Assembly: GCA_025056565.1 (NCBI GenBank)
Contig: JANWWA010000007.1
Location: forward strand, 83,793-147,792
DNA length: 64,000 nucleotides
Direction of reading: 5' to 3'
Source: Chloroherpetonaceae bacterium
GTDB taxonomy: Bacteria > Bacteroidota > Chlorobiia > Chlorobiales > Thermochlorobacteraceae
Shown here: positions 26,959 to 36,416 of the stretch, piece by piece
How positions within the stretch are numbered: position 1 is the first letter of the stretch
Layout of the letters: every line of letters starts with the position of its first letter
The notes under the pieces: model-generated
What the model was told of the DNA's origin: nothing
Databases searched by the model: none
The model's input: only the letters and a program-made list of their open reading frames with translations
Translations under genes and position numbers: made by a program

Positions 26959-28278
26959 TCAGGCAGTTATGGCAAAGTCGTAGAGTGGGAACTTTGCCGT
27001 CAGCTCTCTGACCTCTTGACGCACGTCTATGCACACTTGTTCGATGTGCGCAGAATGAGCATTTGAAATCACGCGGTCAATAAGTTCTGCAACATAGATG
27101 AACTCTTGTTCTCTAAATCCGCGTGTGGTCATTGCAGGGGTGCCAATGCGAATGCCACTAGTGATAAAGGCACTCTTGTCGTCGAAGGGCACCATATTCT
27201 TGTTAAGTGTGATGCCGGCTTTATGCAAAAGGTGTTCAGCTTCTTTGCCACTAATGTGCTTGTGTCGCAAGTCAATGAGCATAAGGTGGTTGTCTGTGCC
27301 ACCCGAGATGATGTGGTAGCCAAGCGACAGGAATTTTTCTGCCATTGCGCGAGCGTTGCGCTGCACTTGCATCGTGTAGTCTTTGTATTCAGGTCTAAGG
27401 GCTTCGCCGAAGGCTACAGCCTTTGCCGCAATGATATGCATGAGTGGTCCGCCCTGCACGCCGGGCATCACTTCCGTATCTAAAACTTCAGACATCATTT
27501 TGAGGCGTTCACCGGTTTTGGTCTTAACCTTGATGCCGAAGGGGTTTTCAAAATCTTGTCCCATTAGAATCATTCCGCCGCGCGGCCCGCGCAAGGTTTT
27601 ATGGGTGGTGGTGGTAACGAAGTGGCAATAAGGCAGTGGGTTGTTTAGCAGTCCTGTCGCAATCAGTCCAGCGGGGTGGGCGATGTCTGCAAGCAAAAAT
27701 GCGCCAACGGAGTCAGCAATTTCGCGGAAGGCTTTGTAGTCCCAGTCACGGGAATACGCACTGGCGCCGCAGATGATAAGCTTTGGCTTCACTTCTTTGG
27801 CTTTGGCAGCGACTTTATCCATATCAATTCGTCCTGTCTCTTTCTCCACGCCATAGAAATGCGCTTCATAGAGCTTGCCAGAGAAATTAACTGGAGAGCC
27901 GTGCGTGAGATGGCCACCGTGTGCTAAGTCGAAGCCTAAGATGCGGTCGCCGGGTTTTAGCACCGCAAAGAAGACCGCCATGTTGGCGTTTGAGCCTGAG
28001 TGCGGTTGCACATTTGCATATTCTGCGCCGAAGAGTTTCTTGGCGCGCTCACGAGCCAGATTTTCAGCAATATCTACAAACTCGCAACCGCCGTAGTAGC
28101 GCTTGCCCGGGTAGCCTTCGGCATACTTGTTGGTCATCACCGAGCCAGCTGCTTCCAACACGGCACGACTGGCAAAGTTTTCAGACGCAATGAGCTCAAT
28201 TGTTTCGGTTTGTCGTTCCAATTCACCTTGAAGAGCGGCGAAAATTTCGGGGTCAGTAGTGCGAAGTGTCTCTAACAT
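26959..28278 (-). CDS. glyA: Serine hydroxymethyltransferase
   Basis: PLP enzyme that interconverts serine and glycine while charging tetrahydrofolate with one-carbon units. The 439-residue length is normal. Signatures: [39 protein letters not shown], and the PLP-lysine segment [15 protein letters not shown] short insertion after GQDF (about 20 residues before [10 protein letters not shown]) is of the type seen in Bacteroidetes/Chlorobi enzymes. Same strand as the bch operon downstream, but the 207 nt gap with its own promoter suggests a separate unit. Confidence 0.98.
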   Translation of the reverse strand: MLETLRTTDPEIFAALQGELERQTETIELIASENFASRAVLEAAGSVMTNKYAEGYPGKRYYGGCEFVDIAENLARERAKKLFGAEYANVQPHSGSNANMAVFFAVLKPGDRILGFDLAHGGHLTHGSPVNFSGKLYEAHFYGVEKETGRIDMDKVAAKAKEVKPKLIICGASAYSRDWDYKAFREIADSVGAFLLADIAHPAGLIATGLLNNPLPYCHFVTTTTHKTLRGPRGGMILMGQDFENPFGIKVKTKTGERLKMMSEVLDTEVMPGVQGGPLMHIIAAKAVAFGEALRPEYKDYTMQVQRNARAMAEKFLSLGYHIISGGTDNHLMLIDLRHKHISGKEAEHLLHKAGITLNKNMVPFDDKSAFITSGIRIGTPAMTTRGFREQEFIYVAELIDRVISNAHSAHIEQVCIDVRQEVRELTAKFPLYDFAITA

Positions 28279-28395
28279 TTGCTTAGCTTGGTTGAAAATT
28301 CAAAAGATTGGGCGAAGATACGGCATCGCAAGCCGTTTTACAACTCTTTAGCAGCGCTGCAATTTTTGCTACATTTCAGGCAAACGTCTGTTCCA

Positions 28396-29475
28396 ATGCA
28401 GCACGAGCGCATTCCAACTATCATCATCACAGGCTTTTTGGGCAGTGGCAAAACCACGCTCATCAAACATTTACTAAACACATCGTTAAAAGACCGCAAG
28501 GTCGCTCTGATTGAAAACGAGATTGGTGAAGTCAGTGTCGACACCACCATTCTCAAAACGCAAAACGTAGAGATTTCAGAGCTGACAGCGGGCTGTATGT
28601 GCTGCACCATCTCGGGCGATTTTTCCAATGCCGTTACCGATATTCTTAGTGGGGTAACGCCTGATGTGCTGCTCATTGAGACTACTGGCATTGCAAACCC
28701 AATTTCCATTTTTATGATGCTGGCTAATGACCAGCGACTTATCTTGGATACCATCATCACGGTTGCTGATGCCGAGCGCTTAGAGGATAACTTGGCAGAA
28801 AATCTGGTGGCAGAAATCCAGCTGACGATTAGTGACCTTGTAGTGCTGAACAAGACTGATGTGTGCAGCGAGGCGGCATTGCTGCGAGCAGAAAAACTTA
28901 TTCGCCAGATGAATGAGCGCGCACCGATTTTTAGAACCGTGCAAGGGCAAATTCCACCAGAGCTGATCTTTGCTCCCAAGCGTGAAGGTCTAAGAGAAGA
29001 GCTGCGCGCGCAAGTGCTCGAGCTGAAAAAGAAATACGATGCAGAGATTGAGCGAAGGTTGCATCTGAAGCGTGCGGAGCAAGCTGCGCTGGCAAGTCCG
29101 ACAATAGGACAACCCGCGCCCGCCCATAACCACCATCACGAGCACGGCGCAGAGAGCTACCACTTGGAGGTTGACCAAATTGAGACGTTTGCCTTTGAAC
29201 GCCCTGAGGTATTTGTGCAGCGCAAATTTGAGGAGCTTTTGGCAACGCTGCCACGCTACTACTACCGTGCTAAGGGGATTGTGAATTTCGTGGAGATGCA
29301 AAACCCGACCATCTTCAACTTCGCTTCAGGACGCTACACCTTCGACTACGAGACTCTGCAAGATGAGGATTTCAGAAAAAGTGGCTCAAGCTCACTTTTT
29401 GTCTTTATCGGCAAACAGATTGCAGGCGAGCGCGAGCAGATGCTGGAACGACTGCTGGCATGCAAAGCCTACTAA
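28396..29475 (+). CDS. CobW/P47K-family metal chaperone GTPase
   Basis: A 359-residue G3E GTPase of the CobW/ZNG type. P-loop GFLGSGKTTLIKHLL near the N terminus, the family metal-binding motif GCMCC, LLIETTGIANP as switch/Walker B and VLNKTD as the base-recognition motif. A histidine-rich patch (HNHHHEHG) lies before the C-terminal CobW_C domain. Such proteins deliver zinc, or cobalt for cobalamin, to client enzymes; which metal is not clear. Start set at ATG 28396 (MQHERIP); the open frame back to 28279 is not family-like. It diverges from glyA. Confidence 0.9.
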   Translation: MQHERIPTIIITGFLGSGKTTLIKHLLNTSLKDRKVALIENEIGEVSVDTTILKTQNVEISELTAGCMCCTISGDFSNAVTDILSGVTPDVLLIETTGIANPISIFMMLANDQRLILDTIITVADAERLEDNLAENLVAEIQLTISDLVVLNKTDVCSEAALLRAEKLIRQMNERAPIFRTVQGQIPPELIFAPKREGLREELRAQVLELKKKYDAEIERRLHLKRAEQAALASPTIGQPAPAHNHHHEHGAESYHLEVDQIETFAFERPEVFVQRKFEELLATLPRYYYRAKGIVNFVEMQNPTIFNFASGRYTFDYETLQDEDFRKSGSSSLFVFIGKQIAGEREQMLERLLACKAY

Positions 29476-29843
29476 TCCCGGCTAGCAGCGAATTCATGAA
29501 ATTACCTAAACAGCGGGGAAGTAGACGCATCTCTGCGCCGTGATTCTATTGCTGTTCCGCTATTAGGTAAGTACTCTCAACATTTTAGCAGGTGCGGGCG
29601 CAAGGCAGCGCCTTAGACCAAGCTCCTGACCCTCCCCTGTAAGGAAGAGAAAACCTAACATTGCGAACAGTGCTGCGGCAAAAAGCCGCATAGAGTGATG
29701 GCTATGCCTGCTCTACTGAGTGCAAGGTCGGGACACTCCAACAGCCTGTAAGGAGAGAGCGGGACGCGGTGGCCGACAAAAGCTCGAGCAAGAAGGTATA
29801 ATTTTTTAACTTTCGCCTGCTTAACCTATGTTACCAAGCGTCT
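29476..29843. other. Structured intergenic region upstream of pstB
   Basis: 368 nt without a supported gene. It contains an imperfect inverted repeat (29502-29516 / 29557-29570), a hairpin TGCGGC-AAAAA-GCCGCA (29674-29690), and a 10-nt direct repeat CCTGTAAGGA (29636-29645 and 29745-29754). A TATAAT sits near 29797-29802 in front of pstB. It does not fit RNase P, tmRNA, SRP or 6S RNA as I know them. An unrecognised small RNA is possible. Confidence 0.45.
29502..29570. repeat. Imperfect inverted repeat downstream of the CobW-type gene
   Basis: TTACCTAAACAGCGG (29502-29516) pairs with CCGCTATTAGGTAA (29557-29570): one extra A and one G-T pair break an otherwise full match, with a 40-nt interior. 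It could be a 3' RNA hairpin or a short element with terminal inverted repeats; no target-site duplication is obvious. Confidence 0.45.
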
Positions 29844-30740
29844 ATGACCACAGAGCCAAACGAACCCAATTTTTCCAGGTCAAGAGAAACACCAGTCTTT
29901 CGCACTGCGCCGAAAGAAATTGACGAGACACCAGTCTTTCGCACTGAAAAAGAAACTGAGCTACCGAAAGCGCCGCGTGTGCTCACGGAGGTCGTGCTAA
30001 GCATTGAAAAATTCAAGTTCTACTACGGTCAAACCTTAGCGCTGCGAGAAATCACGATGAACGTGATGCGCGGGGAGGTAGTGGCGCTGATTGGTCCATC
30101 GGGCTGCGGCAAATCAACCTTGCTCAAAGCGATTAATCGCATTCACGAAGTTTCCTATCCTGTGCGCATTGAAGGGCGCATTCTTTTAGACGGCAAAGAT
30201 ATATATGCACCAGAAGTAGATGTAACGGCGCTGCGGCGGCGTGTCGGAATGGTCTTCCAAAAACCAAATCCCTTTCCAAAATCGGTCTATGAGAACGTGG
30301 CATTTGGTCTTAAAATTCTGGGCGGCTATACCAAATCCGACATTGATGGCATTGTAGAACAGAGCTTGAAACAGGCGGCACTGTGGGACGAGGTGAAAGA
30401 CCGCTTGCATACTAACGCACTGGGCTTATCAGGCGGGCAGCAGCAGCGGCTATGCATTGCACGTGCCTTAGCCACTCAGCCTGAAATTCTATTGATGGAC
30501 GAGCCTTGCTCCGCACTCGACCCAATCTCCACGCAGAAGATTGAAGACCTGATTGATGAGCTAAAATCGCAGTATACCTTCATCATTGTGACCCACAATA
30601 TGCAGCAAGCTGCGCGCGTAAGCGACCGCACAGCCTTTATGATGCAAGGCAGCTTAATTGAATACGACAGCACAGAGAAAATCTTCACCAAGCCTGCGCA
30701 GAAATTAACTGAGGATTATATCCTGGGTCGCTTCGGATAG
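29844..30740 (+). CDS. pstB: Phosphate ABC transporter ATP-binding protein
   Basis: The ATPase of the high-affinity phosphate importer. The ABC domain starts near residue 50: Walker [13 protein letters not shown]-loop [17 protein letters not shown], signature [16 protein letters not shown], Walker [14 protein letters not shown] and the His switch [14 protein letters not shown]. The FQKPNPFP and VYENVAFG wording is PstB-specific. The N-terminal 45-residue extension contains a 13-residue tandem repeat (ETPVFRT twice), with a 19-nt exact DNA repeat at 29889 and 29928. No pstS, pstC or pstA is adjacent, which is unusual. Confidence 0.93.
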   Translation: MTTEPNEPNFSRSRETPVFRTAPKEIDETPVFRTEKETELPKAPRVLTEVVLSIEKFKFYYGQTLALREITMNVMRGEVVALIGPSGCGKSTLLKAINRIHEVSYPVRIEGRILLDGKDIYAPEVDVTALRRRVGMVFQKPNPFPKSVYENVAFGLKILGGYTKSDIDGIVEQSLKQAALWDEVKDRLHTNALGLSGGQQQRLCIARALATQPEILLMDEPCSALDPISTQKIEDLIDELKSQYTFIIVTHNMQQAARVSDRTAFMMQGSLIEYDSTEKIFTKPAQKLTEDYILGRFG

Positions 30741-30839
30741 CGCCGGCGCAAGCTGCCCACAAAGTTTGCCGTAAAGTGTGGCGCTAAGCAAGTGCTTGTC
30801 CGAACTTCTCTCAAGCCATATCCGTTAATAGGGCGTGCG

Positions 30840-32390
30840 ATGAGTGACACAAGACCAATATACGAAAAGGTCGCTGACCGACTAATTGGGCATCTGGGAG
30901 ATTTGTCGGAGTTGTCTTACTCCGCTTTGCAGTTGCTGCCATTTCCCCTGCTTTTTAAGAACATCTTCTTTGCTGAATTGCGTCGTGAGGCGAGAGAAGA
31001 ATTGCGCCGCTTCAAATCTGAGCGGTTTCTTTTTGGACATAGCTCCCTTGAACCCTATCGAAACGCTTTGGCAGATGCGGCGACTGCTACGGCGGTGCTC
31101 TCGCGTGAAGAATGCATAAAACTCATTCGACGCACGGCACGCCTGCAAGGTGAGTACCTTGAGCGCCCACAGCACTTTCTTTGCAAGCACCTTTATGCGG
31201 AAAGCTACGAACTCAGTGCTGAAGCCATTCGACAAGCTCTTTCACCCTTCACTGAGTATCAGTATCTAACCGAAGTCTTGCTGCAATACCTTTCTCGCAA
31301 ACGGGTGGCATCACTGAGCGATGAGCGATTTGAAAAGTTGATTGCAGATATTGATAGAAAAGTGTGCGCCACCTACAACTCGGCCGAGTGGGCATATCTG
31401 TTGGAACCGCTGTATGCCTACTATTCACTGGGCGGTGAATTGAGAGTACCAATTAGCGTGCTGCAGGTTTTCCTACGAGAAAAAGATGCGCTCTCGGCGC
31501 TGAGTGCGCTGATGCACCTTCGTGAGCACGGCATAGATGCCCTTGCGCATTCCGACATAGCCTTGCTCTTTGAGGGCAGCGTCGAGGAGCTGCTGCGAAA
31601 GAAAAAATCACTTAGTGCACCGCCTGAGTTCAAAGAAACACTGGTGGCTCATCTTTCGCGCCAGCTCGCCGAAGAGGCACTCAGCAAATCAACTGAGACT
31701 GTACCGCAGGTTGCGGCACTGAGCAACTCGCCCTCCACAGCACAGCATCAATCAGAAAGGCTGCATCCCTCGCAAGCCTTAGCAACAACCGATTCACCTG
31801 ACGCAGTCACTGCATCAGCAAGTGAGGTGAAGACTCCTACAGATTTACAAGTCGCTGCAGAGGCGCCACTTCAAGCCGCGCTGGAGCCTACGGCTGCAGA
31901 AGAGAAAGACCTGCACGCACGCTTGCCACAGAGCAAAGTGGAAATAGACAAGCAAAAGACCGAACCAGCCACGGCAGAGGCAAGCAACAAGGCAAAAGAC
32001 CCTGAAGCGGCCATCCCCACCTCTGCGAACCGTGACCAAGGTGCTGCAGCAATGCAACCAAATGCTCCACAGTCGCAAGCAAACTATCAGAATGAAACAA
32101 CGCTTTTGCCCACAGCTGCTCCTGCAAGGCCCGCTGAACGCAAAGAGCTAGCTGACCTGCGGGCACTTATTACGCTAAGCGACCGCAAGAAAATCATTAA
32201 GCGTGTCTTCAAAGGAAGCGAAGTAGAGTATGAAAAAGCTATCTCTGAACTCAATCAGAAAAAAACATGGCGTGAAGCCTCAATATACTTAGACCAAGAG
32301 GTCTTCAAACGCTTCAATGTCGATGAATACTCGACGGAAGCCGTGCTACTAACCGATACCGTTTTTGAACGACACTCTCGAAAACCCTAA
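30840..32390 (+). CDS. Uncharacterised 516-residue protein with disordered linker
   Basis: I do not recognise a named family. The N-terminal part (about 1-265) is mainly alpha-helical and charged. Residues about 270-425 are a low-complexity Ala/Pro/Gln/Thr-rich linker. The final 90 residues form a compact helical domain (ADLRALITLSDRKKIIKRVF, then YEKAISELNQKKTWREAS and RFNVDEYSTEAVLLTD) reminiscent of a C-terminal module in Bacteroidetes hypothetical proteins. No signal peptide is seen. ATG 30840 is preferred over the frame start at 30792. It ends 11 nt before the SbcC-like gene, so a common transcript with that gene and der is likely. Confidence 0.75.
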   Translation: MSDTRPIYEKVADRLIGHLGDLSELSYSALQLLPFPLLFKNIFFAELRREAREELRRFKSERFLFGHSSLEPYRNALADAATATAVLSREECIKLIRRTARLQGEYLERPQHFLCKHLYAESYELSAEAIRQALSPFTEYQYLTEVLLQYLSRKRVASLSDERFEKLIADIDRKVCATYNSAEWAYLLEPLYAYYSLGGELRVPISVLQVFLREKDALSALSALMHLREHGIDALAHSDIALLFEGSVEELLRKKKSLSAPPEFKETLVAHLSRQLAEEALSKSTETVPQVAALSNSPSTAQHQSERLHPSQALATTDSPDAVTASASEVKTPTDLQVAAEAPLQAALEPTAAEEKDLHARLPQSKVEIDKQKTEPATAEASNKAKDPEAAIPTSANRDQGAAAMQPNAPQSQANYQNETTLLPTAAPARPAERKELADLRALITLSDRKKIIKRVFKGSEVEYEKAISELNQKKTWREASIYLDQEVFKRFNVDEYSTEAVLLTDTVFERHSRKP

Positions 32391-32401
32391 ACGACCGTGC
32401 A

Positions 32402-35029
32402 ATGACTCCCAAGAAACTGCGAGTGTGTAACTTTATGAGCTACGGTGAGGAAGGCTCCGAGCTGAATTTTGACCTCTTCCATGTGGCTTGCATCACAGGA
32501 GAAAATGGGGCGGGTAAATCCAGCCTTGTGGAGGCGATTCCATGGTGCCTCTGGGGCAGAAGTCTACGCGGACGCAATGCAGAGTTAATTCGACGTGGCG
32601 CGACTCATGCCTATGTGGAATTTGAGTTCACCTTGGATGGAGAAGAAAGGCTATATAAAGTCAAACGCTCCTTGCAGCAGTCTCGAGGAAATACAGCATC
32701 CCAGACCTTAGAGTTTTTCGTCTGGAACGACGAAAATGGGCGCTTTCACCCACTTAGCCTGCCAAATCAAAGGGAAACACAAGCTCGGATTGAAAGAGAA
32801 ATCGGTATCAGTTACGACACATTTATCAACGCCTCGTTTTTGTTGCAAGGGCGAGCCAATGAATTTACAACGCGAACCGCAACCGAGCGCAAAGAAATTT
32901 TATCCGACATTCTTCAGCTCCAGCGCTACCAAGAAATTTCCGAGAAAGCCGACGAGAAACGGAAAGAACGAGAGAGGGCGATAGAAACAACGGAAATTCT
33001 TATCCAGCGACTGGAGGAGGAGCTAAAAGAAGAGCCAGAGGTGGCAGCCAAACTGGAAGAAGCAAAACGGCGGCAAGCTGAGTTGCAGGCACAAAAGGTA
33101 TCACTCGAGGCAAAACGGTCATCGCTCGAGGTGGAATTGAAGCGCCTTCAGGAGAAAAATCATCAATTGCAGCTGTGGCAGCAAACCCTGAGCAACTATG
33201 AGCAGCAGATTCGAGAAAGTTTGCAAAAGAAGCAATCACTTCAGCAGGAAATTGACGCGCTGCGCGCAAGATTAGCAACTCGACAAGAAATAGAGCAGAA
33301 AGCTGAGCACTATGAAGCGTTGCAGAAGAGGGTGGCAGAGCTGGATAGCCGTGCTGCGGCTTGGCAGCGACTTTCGTTGGAACTAAGCAATGCGCAGAAC
33401 GAGCTCCTACGGCAAACGGAAATGCGCCAACTTCAGCTCGAGAACGAGCGCAGCAAACTAAAACGGCTTTGCGAAGAGCAGCAGCAGCTCGCTGCCCGAG
33501 CAGCTGCACTGCGACAAGAATATGACACGCTCAAACAACTGCTACCAGAGCGAGCGCAAGTAGAAGCGCAGATAGCTGACCTTCCGCAGTTGCGACAAGA
33601 GGAAAATCAGCTCACTCAGAAGCGGGGCACCCTAGCTGGTGCAGTTGCACAGCTGCACACCCAAATGAGCAGCCTTTCAGAAAAGGGCAGGATGTTCAAG
33701 GAATTGCCGGACGCAGTTTGTCCCGTCTGCCACTCACCGCTTACACCTGAACACCGCGAAAAAGTGCTGAACGAATACCGAAGTGAATATGTGTGTCTAA
33801 GAGACAAAAAAGCTGCGCTCGAGAGCGAACTTGGGGATATAGATGTAGCCTTGGAAGCGCTGCGGCAGAGTATTTCACAGAAGGAAGAATGGAGCCATAA
33901 GCTGCGTGAGCTTGAGAGGAGGTTAGCGCGTCTAAGCAGCATTGAGTTAGAGCAGACCGAAGTGGAGAGTCGCCAGCAGCGGCTCTCGGAGGAGCAGGAG
34001 CGCGTAAAGCAAGCCGTGCAAGCTCTTGAGTATGAGCTATCCTCTGGGGATTATGCGCAAGATGTGCGCCAGCGGCTTGCACACTTGCAAAGCGAGCTGA
34101 GCCAACTAAGCTACTCGCCAAGTGAGCACGACGAACTGCGCCAACAGCTAAGCGACTTAGCTGGGATTCAGAGGGAATTGATAGAACTTGCCACTGCGGC
34201 AAGTGAGCTGCGTAATAGAGAAGCGGCGCTCGAGGAAGCAGAAGCAACTGTTCAGCAGCTATCCGAAGCGAAAGAGAAAGCCGTGCAGCAAGTGCACATG
34301 CTGAAGGGTGAAGTAGAAAGACTCTCCTCACTTGAAGCGGAGCATGCACAGGTAGAAGAGACACTACGCTCACTGAGCAATCAGCTTATCAACGTGGGCG
34401 GAGAGGTTCAAGCGCTCGAAATATGCATGAATAAGCTGAAAGACACACGTATCACGCTCCAGAATGCACGAGAGACACTGCAGCACGAGCAAGAAGAGCA
34501 TGCGCAGTATGAGGCTCTGAGAGACATCTTTAGCGTCTCAGGTATTCAAAGTATGCTGATTGAAAATGCTGTGCCCTTCATTGAGCAAGAAGCCAACTTG
34601 CTGCTGGAAAAATTGACTAACAATCAAATGTCGCTCCGAATTGAGATGCAGCGAATGCAGCAAAATGGAAAACAGGTGGATTCGCTCGAGATTCGCATCA
34701 TTGATAGCACAGGCAACTCACGTGACTACGAGACATTTTCAGGAGGCGAAAAATTCCGAATTGACTTTTCGCTGCGCATTGCTCTCTCTAAACTCTTAGC
34801 TGTTCAGCACCAAGTCGGCGTGAAAATGCTGGTTATAGATGAAGGGTTTGGCACGCAAGATGTAGAGGGTCTTGAGGCAATAATTGAAGCTATCAATGCA
34901 GTGCGCGCGGATTTCGAGAAAATTTTGCTGATCACGCACATAGACAGGCTGCGAGAAGCCTTCGAGAGCAAAATCTATGTAACGAGAGACGCAAAAAAAG
35001 GCTCGCATTTTACCGTCCATTCCGCATAA
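32402..35029 (+). CDS. sbcC: SbcC/Rad50-like SMC-type ATPase
   Basis: An 875-residue DNA-repair ATPase. The N terminus has Walker A GENGAGKSSLVEAI and the FLLQGRANEFTTRTATERKEIL block. Long coiled coils (about 170-430 and 460-690) flank a zinc hook with CPVCHSPL (Cys440/Cys443). The C terminus has the signature SGGEKFRIDFSLRIALSKLL and Walker B MLVIDEGFGTQD. Family members work with the nuclease SbcD/Mre11 on DNA ends. No sbcD is adjacent, and the preceding gene is not a nuclease by sequence. It lies between the 516-residue protein and der. Confidence 0.9.
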   Translation: MTPKKLRVCNFMSYGEEGSELNFDLFHVACITGENGAGKSSLVEAIPWCLWGRSLRGRNAELIRRGATHAYVEFEFTLDGEERLYKVKRSLQQSRGNTASQTLEFFVWNDENGRFHPLSLPNQRETQARIEREIGISYDTFINASFLLQGRANEFTTRTATERKEILSDILQLQRYQEISEKADEKRKERERAIETTEILIQRLEEELKEEPEVAAKLEEAKRRQAELQAQKVSLEAKRSSLEVELKRLQEKNHQLQLWQQTLSNYEQQIRESLQKKQSLQQEIDALRARLATRQEIEQKAEHYEALQKRVAELDSRAAAWQRLSLELSNAQNELLRQTEMRQLQLENERSKLKRLCEEQQQLAARAAALRQEYDTLKQLLPERAQVEAQIADLPQLRQEENQLTQKRGTLAGAVAQLHTQMSSLSEKGRMFKELPDAVCPVCHSPLTPEHREKVLNEYRSEYVCLRDKKAALESELGDIDVALEALRQSISQKEEWSHKLRELERRLARLSSIELEQTEVESRQQRLSEEQERVKQAVQALEYELSSGDYAQDVRQRLAHLQSELSQLSYSPSEHDELRQQLSDLAGIQRELIELATAASELRNREAALEEAEATVQQLSEAKEKAVQQVHMLKGEVERLSSLEAEHAQVEETLRSLSNQLINVGGEVQALEICMNKLKDTRITLQNARETLQHEQEEHAQYEALRDIFSVSGIQSMLIENAVPFIEQEANLLLEKLTNNQMSLRIEMQRMQQNGKQVDSLEIRIIDSTGNSRDYETFSGGEKFRIDFSLRIALSKLLAVQHQVGVKMLVIDEGFGTQDVEGLEAIIEAINAVRADFEKILLITHIDRLREAFESKIYVTRDAKKGSHFTVHSA

Positions 35030-35045
35030 CCTTGTTGCCAAAAAA

Positions 35046-36362
35046 GTGGCAAAACCAGTCGTTGCAATCATTGGGCGACCAAATGTAGGTAAGTCGACAC
35101 TCTTTAACCGAATTGTAGGGCGTCGGCATGCCATCGTGGATGACCAGCCGGGCGTAACGCGCGACCGCAATGAGCTGGAAGTGGAGTGGTGCGGACGCCC
35201 ATTTGTGTTGGTAGACACAGGCGGTTACACCACTGCCGATGATGCAATTAGCAGGGGAGTACTCTCACAGGTCTTTCAAGCGATTGAAGAAGCTGATGTG
35301 TTGATTTTCGTTTGCGATGTGCGAGCAGGCATCACCGATGTGGACTACGAAGTGGCAGATGTGCTGCGCAAGAAAGCCGCAGGCAAAACGTTGCTCTTGG
35401 CGGTGAACAAAGTCGATAGCGACGCATGGCGTCCGCAAGCAGAGGAATTTCGTAAGCTGGGCTTAGGCGAGCCATTTTTCATCGCAGGCGAACAAGGTTT
35501 GGGAGTAGCGGAACTCTTGGATGCTGCAGTCCAAGCCTTCCCAGCTTACGCAGTCGCTGAGCCAGCTGACACAAATGCGGTGAAGTTAGCAGTAGTCGGT
35601 CGACCGAATGTTGGCAAGTCCAGCTTTGTGAATGCGATCTTGGGGGAAGAACGGCAAATCGTAACTGACATTGCAGGCACAACACGCGATGCAATTGATA
35701 CACCTTTTCGGCGCAATGGTCAAGCCTTCATCTTGATTGACACGGCGGGATTGCGACGGCGTGCCAAAGTTGAAGAAGACATAGAATTTTTCAGTGCCAC
35801 CCGCACGGAAAAAGCTTTGGAGCGTGCCGATGTCGCCATTGTGCTGATTGATGCGCAGCAGGGCTTGGAAAAGCAAGACTTGCGCATCATCAATATGGCA
35901 CTCGAGCGCAAGTGTGGGGTGCTGATTGCAATTAACAAATGGGACTTGATTGAAAAAGATGCGAATACGGCACAAACATTCACACAGGCAGTGGCTCAGC
36001 GGCTGAAAAACCTTTCATACCTGCCTATCATCACAGTTTCGGCACTCACTAAGCAGCGTGTCTTCAAAGCCGTTGATTTGGCACGAGAGATTTGGGCAGA
36101 GCGTCGCCGTCGTATTGAGACCAGCGAGCTGAACCGTGTGCTGCTGCCTGAAATTCAACGCACGCCGCCATGGTCAAAGTCTGGTAAGGAAATCAAAGTC
36201 AAGTACATCACGCAGCTGGCGATTGAGCCGCCCTTATTCGCCTTCTATGCTGGCAATGCCAAGCTGGTGGAAGAAAGCTACAAGAAGTTCGTTGAACGGC
36301 TCATTCGTGATAAGTTTGGTTTCAAAGGCGTGCCGATTGAGGTGCAATTTCGGCAAAAGTAA
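35046..36362 (+). CDS. der: Ribosome-assembly GTPase Der (EngA)
   Basis: Tandem-GTPase factor for 50S subunit maturation, 438 residues. The first G domain has GRPNVGKSTLFNRI, DTGGYT and NKVD; the second has GRPNVGKSSFVNAIL, DTAGLRRRAKVEEDIE and NKWDLIE. The C-terminal KH-like domain ends RLIRDKFGFKGVPIEVQFRQK. The start is GTG 35046 (VAKPVVAIIGRPNVGK), 16 nt after sbcC. Convergent with dnaA. Confidence 0.98.
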   Translation: MAKPVVAIIGRPNVGKSTLFNRIVGRRHAIVDDQPGVTRDRNELEVEWCGRPFVLVDTGGYTTADDAISRGVLSQVFQAIEEADVLIFVCDVRAGITDVDYEVADVLRKKAAGKTLLLAVNKVDSDAWRPQAEEFRKLGLGEPFFIAGEQGLGVAELLDAAVQAFPAYAVAEPADTNAVKLAVVGRPNVGKSSFVNAILGEERQIVTDIAGTTRDAIDTPFRRNGQAFILIDTAGLRRRAKVEEDIEFFSATRTEKALERADVAIVLIDAQQGLEKQDLRIINMALERKCGVLIAINKWDLIEKDANTAQTFTQAVAQRLKNLSYLPIITVSALTKQRVFKAVDLAREIWAERRRRIETSELNRVLLPEIQRTPPWSKSGKEIKVKYITQLAIEPPLFAFYAGNAKLVEESYKKFVERLIRDKFGFKGVPIEVQFRQK

Positions 36363-36416
36363 GTGCTGGCAAAGTCTGCTCAACTCCACTTGGTAGTAAG
36401 GGATACGACAAGACGG

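Noticed and set aside
29581..29640. tRNA-like wording (GGTCTAAGGCGCTG on the minus strand)
   Set aside because: No acceptor stem or T arm can be built around it; the resemblance to a D-arm is chance.
29630..29760. CRISPR-like repetition
   Set aside because: Only two copies of a 10-nt repeat exist, with no regular spacing; no CRISPR array or cas gene is in the window.
33741..34373. 210-codon minus-strand frame inside the SbcC-like gene
   Set aside because: It mirrors the coiled-coil coding of the real gene and has low-complexity Leu/Ala/Ser runs with no family features.
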